Origin: Sphingopyxis sp.
GTDB lineage: Bacteria; Pseudomonadota; Alphaproteobacteria; Sphingomonadales; Sphingomonadaceae
Direction: 5' to 3'
Assembly (NCBI RefSeq): GCF_016793825.1
Contig: NZ_JAEULM010000002.1
Span: 62,001-126,000, forward strand
DNA length: 64,000 nt
Position 1 is the first letter of the stretch. Each line of letters begins with the position of its first letter. A model generated the notes under the pieces. That model was not told where the DNA came from. It saw only the letters and a program-made list of their open reading frames with translations, and did no database searches. The translations under genes were made by a program, and so were the position numbers. This document shows, piece by piece, positions 16,857 through 25,678 of this stretch.

Positions 16857-17834
16857 ATGCGTGTGCTGCTGACCGGATCGTCGGGCTGGCTTGGACGCTA
16901 TCTCGCGCCGCTGCTTGCTGAAAACGGCCATCACGTAACCGGTCTCGACGTCGTGCCGGGCGTGCATACGCGGGTGATCGGTACCGTCGCCGACCGCGCG
17001 CTGGTCGATCGGACGATGGGCGAGCACGGAATCGAGGCGGTCATTCATGGCGGTGCGCTGCACAAGCCCGACATCGTCCGCTATCAACGGCAGGCCTTTG
17101 TCGATGTCAATGTGTCCGGCACCCTGAACCTGATCGAGGCGGCGGTCGCGGCAGGGAACGACCGCTTTCTTTTTACCTCGACCACCTCGCTGATGGTGCG
17201 CGCCGATGTTCGTGCGGGCGCGGGCGAGGCCGGCGCGTGGTGGATGGACGAGGATTTCGGTCCGATCGAACCGCGCAACATCTATGGCATTACCAAGCTC
17301 GCGGCCGAGCAAGCCTGCAAGCTGGTCCACCGCGAGCATGGGATCAATATCGCGATCCTGCGTACCGGGCGTTTCTTTCCCGAAGATGACGACACACATG
17401 CCGTGCCGAGTGGGCCGAATCTCAAGGCCAACGAACTGCTCAACCGGCGCCTGACGGTCGAGGATGCCGCAGCCGCGCATCTTGCCGCGCTCGAAGCCGC
17501 GCCGGAGATCGGCTGCGACACCTTCATCCTCTCCGCCCCGCCGCCGTTCGCGCGCGAGGAGTCCGAAGAGCTGGCCCGCGATGCGCGCGCGGTGATCGCG
17601 CGCCATCATCCCGATGCGGCCGAGCTTTATGCCGCCGAGGGTTGGGTGCTGCCGGAGATCATCGACCGCGTCTATGATCCCTCGCGCGCCGAGCGGCGGC
17701 TTGGCTGGCGCGCACAGACCGACTTCGGCAGCGTGCTCGCCGCACTCCGCGAGGGCCGCACGCTGCCCTTTGCGCATGACCCCGATTACACCTCCCCCAT
17801 CGCCCGTCAGGAGCGCGAAGCATGTATGTGCTGA
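16857..17834 (+). CDS. NAD-dependent epimerase/dehydratase family protein
   Basis: 325 residues of the extended short-chain dehydrogenase fold. GSSGWLGRYLA is the cofactor motif (GxxGxxG form), STTSLM and YGITKLAAEQ give the catalytic Ser/Thr and Tyr-xxx-Lys. GRFFPEDDDTHAVPS is an unusual segment in the substrate region. ATG follows GAGGAG. The stop overlaps the ATG of the following GST gene by 13 bases. Substrate, probably a nucleotide sugar or small polyol, cannot be assigned. Confidence 0.85.
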   Translation: MRVLLTGSSGWLGRYLAPLLAENGHHVTGLDVVPGVHTRVIGTVADRALVDRTMGEHGIEAVIHGGALHKPDIVRYQRQAFVDVNVSGTLNLIEAAVAAGNDRFLFTSTTSLMVRADVRAGAGEAGAWWMDEDFGPIEPRNIYGITKLAAEQACKLVHREHGINIAILRTGRFFPEDDDTHAVPSGPNLKANELLNRRLTVEDAAAAHLAALEAAPEIGCDTFILSAPPPFAREESEELARDARAVIARHHPDAAELYAAEGWVLPEIIDRVYDPSRAERRLGWRAQTDFGSVLAALREGRTLPFAHDPDYTSPIARQEREACMC

Positions 17835-18502
17835 TCACCGCCAACCGCAATTATTCGAGCTGGTCGCTGCGCCCATGGGTGCTGATGCAGGGCTTGGGCA
17901 TCGCGTTCGAAGACCGGCTGGAGCCCTTCACCGGACCCGTGAACTATGGCGCTTTCCGAAGCTTCTCCCCGACCGGGCAAGTGCCGGCGCTGCTCCACGA
18001 CGGGCGCACGATCCATGACTCGCTCGGCATCGCACTCTATCTCGCCGATCGGCACGACGGCGTATGGCCCGCCGATCCCGACGCGCGGGCATGGGCGCAA
18101 TACGCCGTTGCCGAGATGCACAGCGGCTTTTCGGCGCTGCGTAACGATTGCACGATGAACGTCGGGGTGCGCGTGACGCCGAAGCCGATGTCCGACGCGC
18201 TGCGCTCGAACGTCGCGCGCATCCGCGAGCTGTTCGAGGAAGGTCTGGCGAAGTTCGGCGGGCCATGGCTCGCGGGCGCCGACTTCTCTGCTGCCGACGC
18301 CTTCTTCGCGCCGGTCGCCTTCCGCATCCGCACCTATGGCCTCGACGTGGGCGCCGGCCAGGCATGGGTCGATCATATGCTGGCGCATCCCGCGATGCTC
18401 GAATGGGAACGGCAGGCGCTGCTCGAGGAATGGCGCGAGGAAAGCCATGAGGCCGAACTGGCAGCCACCGGCGTGATCACCGCCGACTATCGGACGGCCT
18501 AA
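17822..18502 (+). CDS. Glutathione S-transferase family protein
   Basis: 226 residues. NRNYSSWSLRPWVLMQGLGIAFEDRL is a GST N-terminal thioredoxin-like domain with the serine-type active site (YSSWSLR), GQVPALLHDGRTIHDSLGIALYLAD carries the cis-proline and glutathione-binding SxxI block, and the C-terminal helical domain follows. Starts inside the upstream epimerase gene (13-base overlap), so coupled. Detoxification or isomerisation role unknown. Confidence 0.87.
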   Translation: MYVLITANRNYSSWSLRPWVLMQGLGIAFEDRLEPFTGPVNYGAFRSFSPTGQVPALLHDGRTIHDSLGIALYLADRHDGVWPADPDARAWAQYAVAEMHSGFSALRNDCTMNVGVRVTPKPMSDALRSNVARIRELFEEGLAKFGGPWLAGADFSAADAFFAPVAFRIRTYGLDVGAGQAWVDHMLAHPAMLEWERQALLEEWREESHEAELAATGVITADYRTA

Positions 18503-19017
18503 TCGGCGAGCGCCTCGCGCACCACGGCGATCCCCGCCTCGCGCTGCGCCTTCAGTTCGGCTTTCAACGTCGCGGGATCGCGCGCGAACACGAAGCCGAA
18601 GCTCACCCCGCCCTCCTTGCCGATCGTCGCGTGGTGGAGCTTATGCGCCTGTACCAGCCGCTTCGCATAGCCGCGCCGCGGCACCCAGCGGAAATAGCGC
18701 TGGTGAACCAGCCCGTCATGGACCAGCGTATAGATAATCCCGTAAATGAGGATACCGAACCCGATCCAGGTTCCCGGTTCCCACACCGCGCTCCCCAGGA
18801 TCATCGGGCTGCCCAGCGCAAACATCGAAATGCTCATCGCGGCGCCGACGATGGCGAAGAGATCATTCTTCTCCAGCAGCTTGTCGTGCGGTTCATGGTG
18901 GTCGCGATGCCAGGCCCAGCCAAAGCCGTGCATGATATATCTGTGGCTCGCCCAGGCGACGCCCTCCATCGCCACGATGGTGCCAAGCACGAGAACGATG
19001 ATGGCGGGCATCGACAT
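18499..19017 (-). CDS. crtZ: Beta-carotene hydroxylase, CrtZ type
   Basis: 172-residue fatty-acid-hydroxylase-fold membrane protein. The di-iron histidine clusters are all present: HRYIMH (H25, H30), HRDHH (H37, H40, H41), then HDGLVH and HKLHH in the second half. CrtZ enzymes hydroxylate the beta-ionone ring at carbon 3, giving zeaxanthin; yellow xanthophylls are typical of sphingomonads. ATG at 19017 matches the usual short cytoplasmic start. Other crt genes are absent from the window. Stop overlaps the stop of the GST gene. Confidence 0.92.
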   Translation of the reverse strand: MSMPAIIVLVLGTIVAMEGVAWASHRYIMHGFGWAWHRDHHEPHDKLLEKNDLFAIVGAAMSISMFALGSPMILGSAVWEPGTWIGFGILIYGIIYTLVHDGLVHQRYFRWVPRRGYAKRLVQAHKLHHATIGKEGGVSFGFVFARDPATLKAELKAQREAGIAVVREALAD

Positions 19018-19159
19018 CGGGCAATCATAGGCTTGTCGACGACATGATGCTACATCGCCGACATCCCGGCGAAAAATCGCCGGAAAGGCGCGCGACCAAA
19101 AATTGCGTTTTTGATCGCCACTCGCTTGCAAAGTTATGCGGGCGGCGTAAGTGAACCGC

Positions 19160-20590
19160 ATGACTCGCCCCCGCACCCTCTATGAGAAAATCTGGGACGC
19201 GCATGTCGTCGAACAGCGCCCCGATGGTACCTGCCTGATCTTCATCGACCGTCATCTTGTCCATGAAGTCACCAGCCCGCAGGCGTTCGCCGGACTACGG
19301 GCCAACGGCCGCACGGTACGCCGCCCCGACCTGACGCTCGCGGTGCCCGACCACAACCTGCCGACCACGGCGCGCAAGGATGCACGTGGGAACATCCTGC
19401 CGATCGCCGATGCCGAAAGCGCCGCCCAGCTCGCAACGCTGGAAACGAACGCCAGCGAGTTCGGCGTCCGCTATATCGACGCCGTCGCGCCCGAACAGGG
19501 GATCGTCCATGTCGTGGGTCCCGAGCAGGGCTTTTCGCTGCCCGGCACGACGATCGTCTGCGGCGACAGCCACACCGCCTGCCATGGCGGCATCGGCGCG
19601 CTGGCCTTCGGCATCGGGACGAGCGAGGTCGAACATGTGCTGGCGACGCAGACGCTGCTGCTGCAACCCGCCAAGACGATGGAAGTGCGCGTCGAGGGCG
19701 CCGTGGGTCCGGGCGTCACCGCAAAGGACATCATCCTCCACATCACCGGCACGATCGGTGCCGCTGGCGGCACCGGCCATGTCATCGAATATACGGGCAG
19801 CGCCATTCGTGCGCTGTCGGTCGAAGGCCGCCTGACCGTCAGCAACATGGCGATCGAGGGCGGCGCGCGCGCCGGGCTGATCGCGCCCGATGAGGTGACG
19901 TTCGCTTACCTCAAGGACCGCCCCTACGCGCCCAAGGGTGCCTACTGGGATGCGGCGGTCGAATATTGGAAGAGCCTCGCGACGGATCCGGGCGCGACCT
20001 ATGACAAGGTCGTGATTATCGACGCCGCCGACATCGCGCCGAGCGTGACCTGGGGCACCAGCCCCGAGGACGTCGTGCCGATCACCGGCGTGGTCCCCGA
20101 CCCGGCGAGCTTCGCCGATCCGTCGAAGCAGGCCGCCGCCGCCAAGAGCCTTGCCTATATGGGTCTGGAGCCGGGCACGCGGATGCAGGACGTGCCGGTC
20201 GAGAATATCTTCATCGGTAGCTGCACCAACAGCCGGATCGAAGACATGCGCGCCGCCGCCGCGATCGTCAAAGGACGCAAGAAGGCCGCCAACGTCAAAT
20301 GGGCGATCGTCGTCCCCGGATCGGGCCTCGTGAAAGCACAGGCCGAAGCCGAAGGGCTCGACCGCATTTTCACCGATGCAGGGCTGGAGTGGCGCGAGCC
20401 GGGCTGTTCGGCGTGCCTCGCGATGAATCCCGACAAGGTGCCGGCGGGCGAGCGATGTGCTTCGACCAGCAATCGCAATTTCGTCGGTCGTCAGGGACCG
20501 GGCAGCCGCACGCACCTCGTCAGCCCCGCTATGGCGGCGGCGGCCGCTGTGACGGGCAAGCTCACCGACGTGCGGGAGCTGATGGCATGA
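19160..20590 (+). CDS. leuC: 3-isopropylmalate dehydratase large subunit
   Basis: 476 residues. [14 protein letters not shown] is the conserved N-terminus; [35 protein letters not shown] is the aconitase-family core; iron-sulfur ligands are Cys in GSCTNSR and the pair in [10 protein letters not shown]. With LeuD it interconverts 2- and 3-isopropylmalate in leucine synthesis. I chose ATG at 19160; a GTG nine bases earlier is in frame. Coupled to leuD by ATGA. leuA and leuB are not in the window. Confidence 0.96.
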   Translation: MTRPRTLYEKIWDAHVVEQRPDGTCLIFIDRHLVHEVTSPQAFAGLRANGRTVRRPDLTLAVPDHNLPTTARKDARGNILPIADAESAAQLATLETNASEFGVRYIDAVAPEQGIVHVVGPEQGFSLPGTTIVCGDSHTACHGGIGALAFGIGTSEVEHVLATQTLLLQPAKTMEVRVEGAVGPGVTAKDIILHITGTIGAAGGTGHVIEYTGSAIRALSVEGRLTVSNMAIEGGARAGLIAPDEVTFAYLKDRPYAPKGAYWDAAVEYWKSLATDPGATYDKVVIIDAADIAPSVTWGTSPEDVVPITGVVPDPASFADPSKQAAAAKSLAYMGLEPGTRMQDVPVENIFIGSCTNSRIEDMRAAAAIVKGRKKAANVKWAIVVPGSGLVKAQAEAEGLDRIFTDAGLEWREPGCSACLAMNPDKVPAGERCASTSNRNFVGRQGPGSRTHLVSPAMAAAAAVTGKLTDVRELMA

Positions 20591-21186
20591 CACCGATCGA
20601 AAAGGTCGAAGGCCGCGCCATTCCGTTCGGGCTCAAGAATGTCGATACCGACGTCATCATCCCCGCCCACTGGTTGAAGACCACGACACGCGACGGAATG
20701 GGCAAGGGGGCGTTCGAAACGCTGCGCGCCGATCCCGACAATCTGTTCGACAGCCCGCAGTTCAAGGGAGCGCCCATCCTGATCGCCGGTGACAATTTCG
20801 GCTGCGGGTCAAGCCGCGAGCATGCGGCCTGGGCGCTGGGCGACCTCGGCATTCGGGTCGTTATCGCGCCCAGCTATTCCGATATTTTTTCGGGCAATGC
20901 GGTCAAGAACGGCATCCTGCCCGTCGTCCTGCCGCAAGCGGCGATCGACCGGCTGATGGAAGTCGCTCAAACCGATCCGGTGCATGTCGATCTCGACACC
21001 CAGACGGTCACGACGCCTTTTCAGGATCGCTTTGCCTTCGAGATCGATCCGTTCCGCAAGATGTGCCTGCTTGGCGGACTCGACGAAATCTCGCTCACCG
21101 AAAAGAGTGCCGCCGCGATCGGCGCCTATGAGCAGACGCTCGATGCCGATCGCCCCTGGCTGCGTCCGACTGCGACCCGGACCTGA
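20587..21186 (+). CDS. leuD: 3-isopropylmalate dehydratase small subunit
   Basis: 199 residues, the swivel-domain subunit. [20 protein letters not shown] at the start, the glycine-rich [16 protein letters not shown], and [20 protein letters not shown] are the family landmarks that complete the LeuC active site. Its ATG overlaps the leuC stop. Followed after 25 bases by a quinone oxidoreductase gene on the same strand. Confidence 0.96.
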   Translation: MTPIEKVEGRAIPFGLKNVDTDVIIPAHWLKTTTRDGMGKGAFETLRADPDNLFDSPQFKGAPILIAGDNFGCGSSREHAAWALGDLGIRVVIAPSYSDIFSGNAVKNGILPVVLPQAAIDRLMEVAQTDPVHVDLDTQTVTTPFQDRFAFEIDPFRKMCLLGGLDEISLTEKSAAAIGAYEQTLDADRPWLRPTATRT

Positions 21187-21211
21187 TCGAACACCCCATA
21201 AGGAGAAGATG

Positions 21212-22207
21212 ATGAAGGCTCTCTTGTCGACCGCAACCGGCGGCCCCGAAACGCTGACCCTTGGCGAACTGCCGCGCCCGAGCGCCGGCAAGGGGCAGAT
21301 CGTGATCGATGTGAAGGCCTGCGCGGTCAACTTCCCCGACGTGCTGATCATCGAGGACAAATACCAGTTCCGCCCCGAACGCCCCTTCGCGCCCGGCGGC
21401 GAGGTTGCAGGCCTGGTCGCCGAGGTCGGCGAGGGCGTCACCGAATTCAAGGTCGGCGACCGTGTCATCGCCGGCTGCGGCAATGGCGGCATGTCGGAGG
21501 CGGTCGCGGTGAGCGTCCACAACGTCTATCATCTGCCCGAAGGATATGATTTCGCAGCGGGCGCGTCGCTGCTGATGACTTATGGCACGAGCATCCACGC
21601 GCTGCTCGATCGCGGCCACATCAAGGAAGGCGACACGCTGCTCGTCCTCGGCGCCTCGGGCGGCGTCGGCATTGCGGCGGTTGAGCTCGGCAAGGCCTTC
21701 GGCGCGCGTGTCGTCGCCGGGGTATCGGGCGAAGCCAAGGCCGATATCGCCCGCCAGGCCGGGGCCGACGAGGTCGTCGTCTATGGCTATCAGCCGTTCG
21801 ACAAGGATGCGTCGAAGGCCCTTGCCGAAAAGTTCAAGGCGGCCGTCGGCCCCAACGGGGCCAACGTCATCTATGACGCCGTCGGCGGAGACTATGCCGA
21901 ACCCGCGCTGCGTTCGATCGCGTGGGAAGGCCGCTACCTCGTCGTCGGTTTCCCCGCCGGCATTCCGCGGCTGCCGCTCAACCTGACGCTGCTCAAGAGC
22001 TGCGACGTCGCGGGCGTGTTCTGGGGGGCTTTCGTCATGCGCGAACCGGCGCGCAACCGCGCCAATATCGCGCGCCTGTTCCAGCTTTGGGAACAGGGCA
22101 AGATCAAGCCGCGCGTCACCGAGAGTTTCGCACTCGCCGACGGCGGCAAGGCGATCGCCAAGCTCGCCGATCGAAGCGCGGTCGGCAAACTGGTGGTCAC
22201 GATCTGA
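21212..22207 (+). CDS. NADPH:quinone oxidoreductase family (medium-chain reductase)
   Basis: 331 residues. VKACAVNFPDVLIIEDKYQFRPERPFAPGGEVAGLVAEVGEGV is the GroES-like half without zinc cysteines, and LLVLGASGGVGIAAVELGKAFGARV is the NADP-binding Rossmann motif (A-x-G-G-V-G). Quinone oxidoreductase-like proteins of this type reduce quinones or enones with NADPH. AGGAG lies ahead of two adjacent ATG codons; the second (21212) has the better spacing. Its stop overlaps the likely start of the DUF167 gene. Confidence 0.88.
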   Translation: MKALLSTATGGPETLTLGELPRPSAGKGQIVIDVKACAVNFPDVLIIEDKYQFRPERPFAPGGEVAGLVAEVGEGVTEFKVGDRVIAGCGNGGMSEAVAVSVHNVYHLPEGYDFAAGASLLMTYGTSIHALLDRGHIKEGDTLLVLGASGGVGIAAVELGKAFGARVVAGVSGEAKADIARQAGADEVVVYGYQPFDKDASKALAEKFKAAVGPNGANVIYDAVGGDYAEPALRSIAWEGRYLVVGFPAGIPRLPLNLTLLKSCDVAGVFWGAFVMREPARNRANIARLFQLWEQGKIKPRVTESFALADGGKAIAKLADRSAVGKLVVTI

Positions 22208-22482
22208 AATATCGCCCCGATCCCGCGCTGACTGCGGCGCTGCGCGGACGGGCAGCGTCCGGACGGCTGGAGGTCCGCGTCGTACCCGGCGCGAGCCGTG
22301 ACGAAATCCGCATCGTCGATGACATTGTCCAGCTTCGCGTCACTGCGCCGCCCGCCGACGGTGCCGCGAATGCGGCGGTGATCGCGCTGCTCGCCGCGGC
22401 TCTGGACCGGCCCCGGCGCGAGTTGACGCTGCTCCGCGGCGCAACGGCCCGAGTCAAGCTGATCGCGATCGCGCCCGGCTGA
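22204..22482 (+). CDS. DUF167 (YggU) family protein, apparent non-canonical CTG start
   Basis: About 92 residues. GRLEVRVVPGASRDEIRIVDDIVQLRVTAPPADGAANAAVIALLAAAL is the unmistakable DUF167 core, ending VKLIAI. No ATG, GTG or TTG lies at the family's usual start; the codon at 22204 is CTG overlapping the TGA of the quinone oxidoreductase gene (CTGA), which would give a normal length by translational coupling. The only canonical starts in the same frame are far upstream inside the previous gene. Function of YggU proteins is not established; they are small soluble proteins. Confidence 0.82.
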   Translation: MKYRPDPALTAALRGRAASGRLEVRVVPGASRDEIRIVDDIVQLRVTAPPADGAANAAVIALLAAALDRPRRELTLLRGATARVKLIAIAPG

Positions 22483-22523
22483 AACCGATGTCCGATTATT
22501 CGGTTAACCCTTTATCAGTTCAT

Positions 22524-22536
22524 CACCATTATGGTG
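22524..22536. promoter_or_regulatory. 13-bp palindrome CACCATTATGGTG
   Basis: Perfect 13-bp palindrome in the 88-base gap ahead of the small membrane protein gene, in an A/T-rich stretch that could hold its promoter. Regulator unknown. Confidence 0.35.
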
Positions 22537-22570
22537 GGAACAGGACTATTGGGACCATAAGGTATCAGCG

Positions 22571-22870
22571 ATGGCAAATCGCCGCTCGACCGACGATGCG
22601 CAACAAGCCGCGAGTCTCGCGAACATTTCGCGTACCCGCCGTGCGCAGCTCGTCGCCGAGTTCGAAGGCGAGCTGGGCATCGACCACAAGGCCCGCGCCC
22701 TTGCCGCCTATGAAGCCAAACGCTGGGAAGTGATCAAGACGATCATCGTGTGGACGATCGCGTTCATGTTCTTCGCCATCGCCTGCCACCGCCTGTGGAT
22801 CATGGGCCAGGACGTCGATGAACCCTTCACCGATCTCAATCCGATCCAGAGCATCTTCGGCAGCGAATAG
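22571..22870 (+). CDS. Small single-pass membrane protein of unknown function
   Basis: 99 residues with one clear transmembrane segment (VIKTIIVWTIAFMFFAIACHRLWIM, about residues 54-78) after a charged, helical N-terminal part, and a short acidic tail DVDEPFTDLNPIQSIFGSE. I do not recognise the family. It lies convergent to sdhA, at the position where sdhB might be expected, but has no iron-sulfur cysteines. A GCCGGC repeat pair (22873-22878 and 22884-22889) between the two stops can form a short hairpin. Confidence 0.7.
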   Translation: MANRRSTDDAQQAASLANISRTRRAQLVAEFEGELGIDHKARALAAYEAKRWEVIKTIIVWTIAFMFFAIACHRLWIMGQDVDEPFTDLNPIQSIFGSE

Positions 22871-22911
22871 AAGCCGGCGCGCAGCCGGCCCGCCGGCGAT
22901 CCGAAGAAGCC

Positions 22912-24714
22912 CTAGTAAACGCGAGCCTTCGGCTTGATATACTCCGCATCGTCCGACAGCGTGTATTCGTGGACCGGGCGGTAGTCGAGACGAACCCCGC
23001 CGCCTTTGCCACCCCAGCCGTCGAACCAGCTGATGGTGTGCTTCATCCACTTCTTGTCGTCGCGGTTCGGGAAATCCTCGTGCGCGTGTGCGCCGCGGCT
23101 TTCCTTGCGGTTGAACGCCGAATGCATCGTCACCGTCGCCTGACTGATCAGATTGTCGAGCTCGAGCGTTTCGATGAGGTCGGTGTTCCAGATCAGGCTG
23201 CGGTCGGTGACGTGGACGTCGTTCATCCGCTGATAGGTCTTGGCCAGCTTTTCCTTGCCTTCCGCCATCAGTTCGTCGGTGCGGAACACCGCGGCATGGG
23301 CGGACATCGCGCGCTGCATCTCGGTGCGGATTTCCGCCGTCGGCGACCCGCCGTTCGCATTGCGGAAATGGTCGAGCCGTTCGAGCGCCAGGTCGGCGCT
23401 GTCTTTCGGTAGCGGCTGCTGCGCCGCGCCGGGGGTCAGGATTTCCTTCAGGCGATGCCCCGTCGCACGGCCGAACACCACGAGATCGATCAGGCTGTTC
23501 GAACCGAGCCGGTTCGCACCATGGACCGAAACGCACGCCGCTTCGCCAACCGCAAACAGGCCGGGGACGACTGTATCGGGGTTGCCGTCCTTCAGCGTGA
23601 CAACTTCGCCATGATAGTTACAGGGAATGCCGCCCATGTTGTAGTGGACCGTCGGCACAACCGGCAACGGCTGGCGCGTCAGGTCGACGCCCGCGAAAAT
23701 CTTGCCGCTTTCGGTGATGCCGGGCAGGCGCTCCGCCAGCACCGCCGGATCGATATGATCGAGGTGCAGGTAGATATGGTCATTGTGCGGCCCGACGCCG
23801 CGGCCTTCACGGATTTCGAGCGCCATCGAACGCGACACGACGTCGCGCGACGCCAGATCCTTCGCCGACGGGGCATAGCGTTCCATGAAACGCTCGCCTT
23901 CGCTGTTGGTGAGATAGCCACCCTCGCCGCGCGCACCCTCGGTGATGAGCACGCCCGCGCCATAGATGCCCGTGGGGTGGAACTGGACGAATTCCATGTC
24001 CTGCAGCGGCAGGCCGGCGCGCAGCACCATGCCGCCACCGTCGCCGGTGCAGGTGTGTGCCGACGTCGCGGTGAAATAGCAGCGACCATAGCCGCCCGTC
24101 GCCAGCACGACGGCCTGGCTGCGGAAGCGATGGATGCTGCCATCCTCCATGCACAGCGCGATCACGCCGCGACACGCGCCGTTTTCCATGATCAGGTCGA
24201 GCGCGAAATATTCGATGAAGAAGTCCGCGTCATATTTCAGCGATTGCTGATAGAGCGCGTGCAGCATTGCGTGACCGGTACGGTCCGCGGCGGCGCAGGT
24301 GCGCTGCACCGGGGGGCCTTCGCCCATATTCTGCATATGGCCGCCGAATGGGCGCTGATAGATGGTGCCGTCCTGATTGCGGCTGAACGGCACGCCCGCA
24401 TGTTCAAGCTCGTAAACCGCGTTCGGTGCTTCGCGCACCATATATTCGATCGCATCCTGGTCGCCGAGCCAGTCCGACCCCTTGACGGTGTCGTACATGT
24501 GCCAGGTCCAGTGATCGGGCGAATTGTTGCCGAGCGAGGCGGCGATGCCACCCTGTGCCGCGACGGTGTGGCTGCGCGTCGGAAACACCTTGGTGATGCA
24601 GGCGGTCTTGAGACCGGCCTCGGCGCTGCCCATGGTGGCGCGCAGGCCCGACCCGCCCGCACCGACAACGACGGTGTCATAGATATGGTCGATGATCTTG
24701 TAGGCTTCAGTCAT
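22912..24714 (-). CDS. sdhA: Succinate dehydrogenase flavoprotein subunit
   Basis: 600 residues, full length, from ATG 24714 (a longer frame upstream overlaps sdhD). [20 protein letters not shown] binds [21 protein letters not shown] contains the histidine that carries covalent [26 protein letters not shown] and [20 protein letters not shown] complete the substrate and FAD sites. SdhA oxidises succinate to fumarate in complex II on the inner face of the membrane. It is the last gene of sdhC-sdhD-sdhA; no sdhB follows. Confidence 0.97.
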   Translation of the reverse strand: MTEAYKIIDHIYDTVVVGAGGSGLRATMGSAEAGLKTACITKVFPTRSHTVAAQGGIAASLGNNSPDHWTWHMYDTVKGSDWLGDQDAIEYMVREAPNAVYELEHAGVPFSRNQDGTIYQRPFGGHMQNMGEGPPVQRTCAAADRTGHAMLHALYQQSLKYDADFFIEYFALDLIMENGACRGVIALCMEDGSIHRFRSQAVVLATGGYGRCYFTATSAHTCTGDGGGMVLRAGLPLQDMEFVQFHPTGIYGAGVLITEGARGEGGYLTNSEGERFMERYAPSAKDLASRDVVSRSMALEIREGRGVGPHNDHIYLHLDHIDPAVLAERLPGITESGKIFAGVDLTRQPLPVVPTVHYNMGGIPCNYHGEVVTLKDGNPDTVVPGLFAVGEAACVSVHGANRLGSNSLIDLVVFGRATGHRLKEILTPGAAQQPLPKDSADLALERLDHFRNANGGSPTAEIRTEMQRAMSAHAAVFRTDELMAEGKEKLAKTYQRMNDVHVTDRSLIWNTDLIETLELDNLISQATVTMHSAFNRKESRGAHAHEDFPNRDDKKWMKHTISWFDGWGGKGGGVRLDYRPVHEYTLSDDAEYIKPKARVY

Positions 24715-24715
24715 C

Positions 24716-25120
24716 TTACATGCCCCCCGGAGCAAGCCCAGCGGGCGCCAGCGCGATGCGGACGATGGCAAAGATGCCAAAGGCGGCGCCGCCGATCGCG
24801 TAGAAATTCAGGATCACGAGCGCGAGAAGCCGCGTCGCTTCGCCATGGACATAATCCTCGATCATCACCTGAAGGCCGAGGCGGAAATGCCAGAAGACGC
24901 TGATCACGAGCAGGATCAGCGCCAGCGCGACCGTGGGGTTCGAGGCCCAGCGCTGAACCGCGCCATGGTCGCCAAGCGGCAGGCGGATCAGCGACACGAA
25001 GAACCAGGTGACGAGCAGGATGTTGCCGAGCGCGGTCAGGCGCTGCTGCAACCAATGCTGCGATCCGTGATGCGAGGAACCGAGCCCGCGAACCCGGCCA
25101 AGGCGCGTACCATTACCCAT
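24716..25120 (-). CDS. sdhD: Succinate dehydrogenase membrane anchor subunit
   Basis: 134 residues with three hydrophobic helices (around residues 33-52, 64-85 and 101-124). [21 protein letters not shown] and [26 protein letters not shown] are typical of SdhD; the histidine in [15 protein letters not shown] region is the likely haem ligand. ATG at 25120 gives an eight-base overlap with sdhC. It anchors the catalytic part of complex II and helps form the quinone site. Confidence 0.93.
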   Translation of the reverse strand: MGNGTRLGRVRGLGSSHHGSQHWLQQRLTALGNILLVTWFFVSLIRLPLGDHGAVQRWASNPTVALALILLVISVFWHFRLGLQVMIEDYVHGEATRLLALVILNFYAIGGAAFGIFAIVRIALAPAGLAPGGM

Positions 25121-25562
25121 GAAGCGCCTCCTTCGCGATGTAGAGCCAGACCGCCGCGGTCGCGAAGATCGCGCCGGCAAAAACGAGGATCGACCACAAT
25201 TTGTTGATCTTCAGCTCATAACCCGCACCGGCATCGAGCACGAAGTGGCGGAGGCCCGAAAAGAGGTGCTGGAAAAAGGCCCAGGTCAGACCGACCAGAA
25301 CGACCTTGCCCAGAATATTGGTGACCTGATGGACGACGCTCACCTCCGGGCTGGGATCGTGCCAGACACAGGCGAGGAACGCCGCATAGGCATCCGGACC
25401 CGCCGCGATCGCGCCCAGCCACCAAAGGAACATCAGCGCGCCGACGATGGCAAGGCCGTCGCCGGTGATGCGATGGAAGATCGAGACCGCCATCGAAGGC
25501 GCCCATTTATACACCTGAAGGTGCGGCGAGAGCGGCCGTGCGCTCGGTTGCTTGCCAGCCAT
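25113..25562 (-). CDS. sdhC: Succinate dehydrogenase cytochrome b556 subunit
   Basis: 149 residues, three transmembrane helices. RPLSPHLQVYKWAPSMAVSIFHRITG is the SdhC signature (SPHLxxY and the SIxHRxTG quinone-site Ser/Arg), and HLFSGLRHFVLDAG contains the haem-ligand histidine. First gene of the operon; the 116 bases upstream, ahead of the MocR gene end, must hold the promoter, but no clear element stands out. Confidence 0.95.
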   Translation of the reverse strand: MAGKQPSARPLSPHLQVYKWAPSMAVSIFHRITGDGLAIVGALMFLWWLGAIAAGPDAYAAFLACVWHDPSPEVSVVHQVTNILGKVVLVGLTWAFFQHLFSGLRHFVLDAGAGYELKINKLWSILVFAGAIFATAAVWLYIAKEALHG

Positions 25563-25678
25563 ATCAGCCCCGTTTCCTGACTCTGTCGGTCGATGCGCGC
25601 GGGTTAAGCGTTCCCGCCGCGATATGCAATTGCTTAGGGTGCGGGTGCGAAGAATTTAATGCCCGATCCGCTTCGCGC

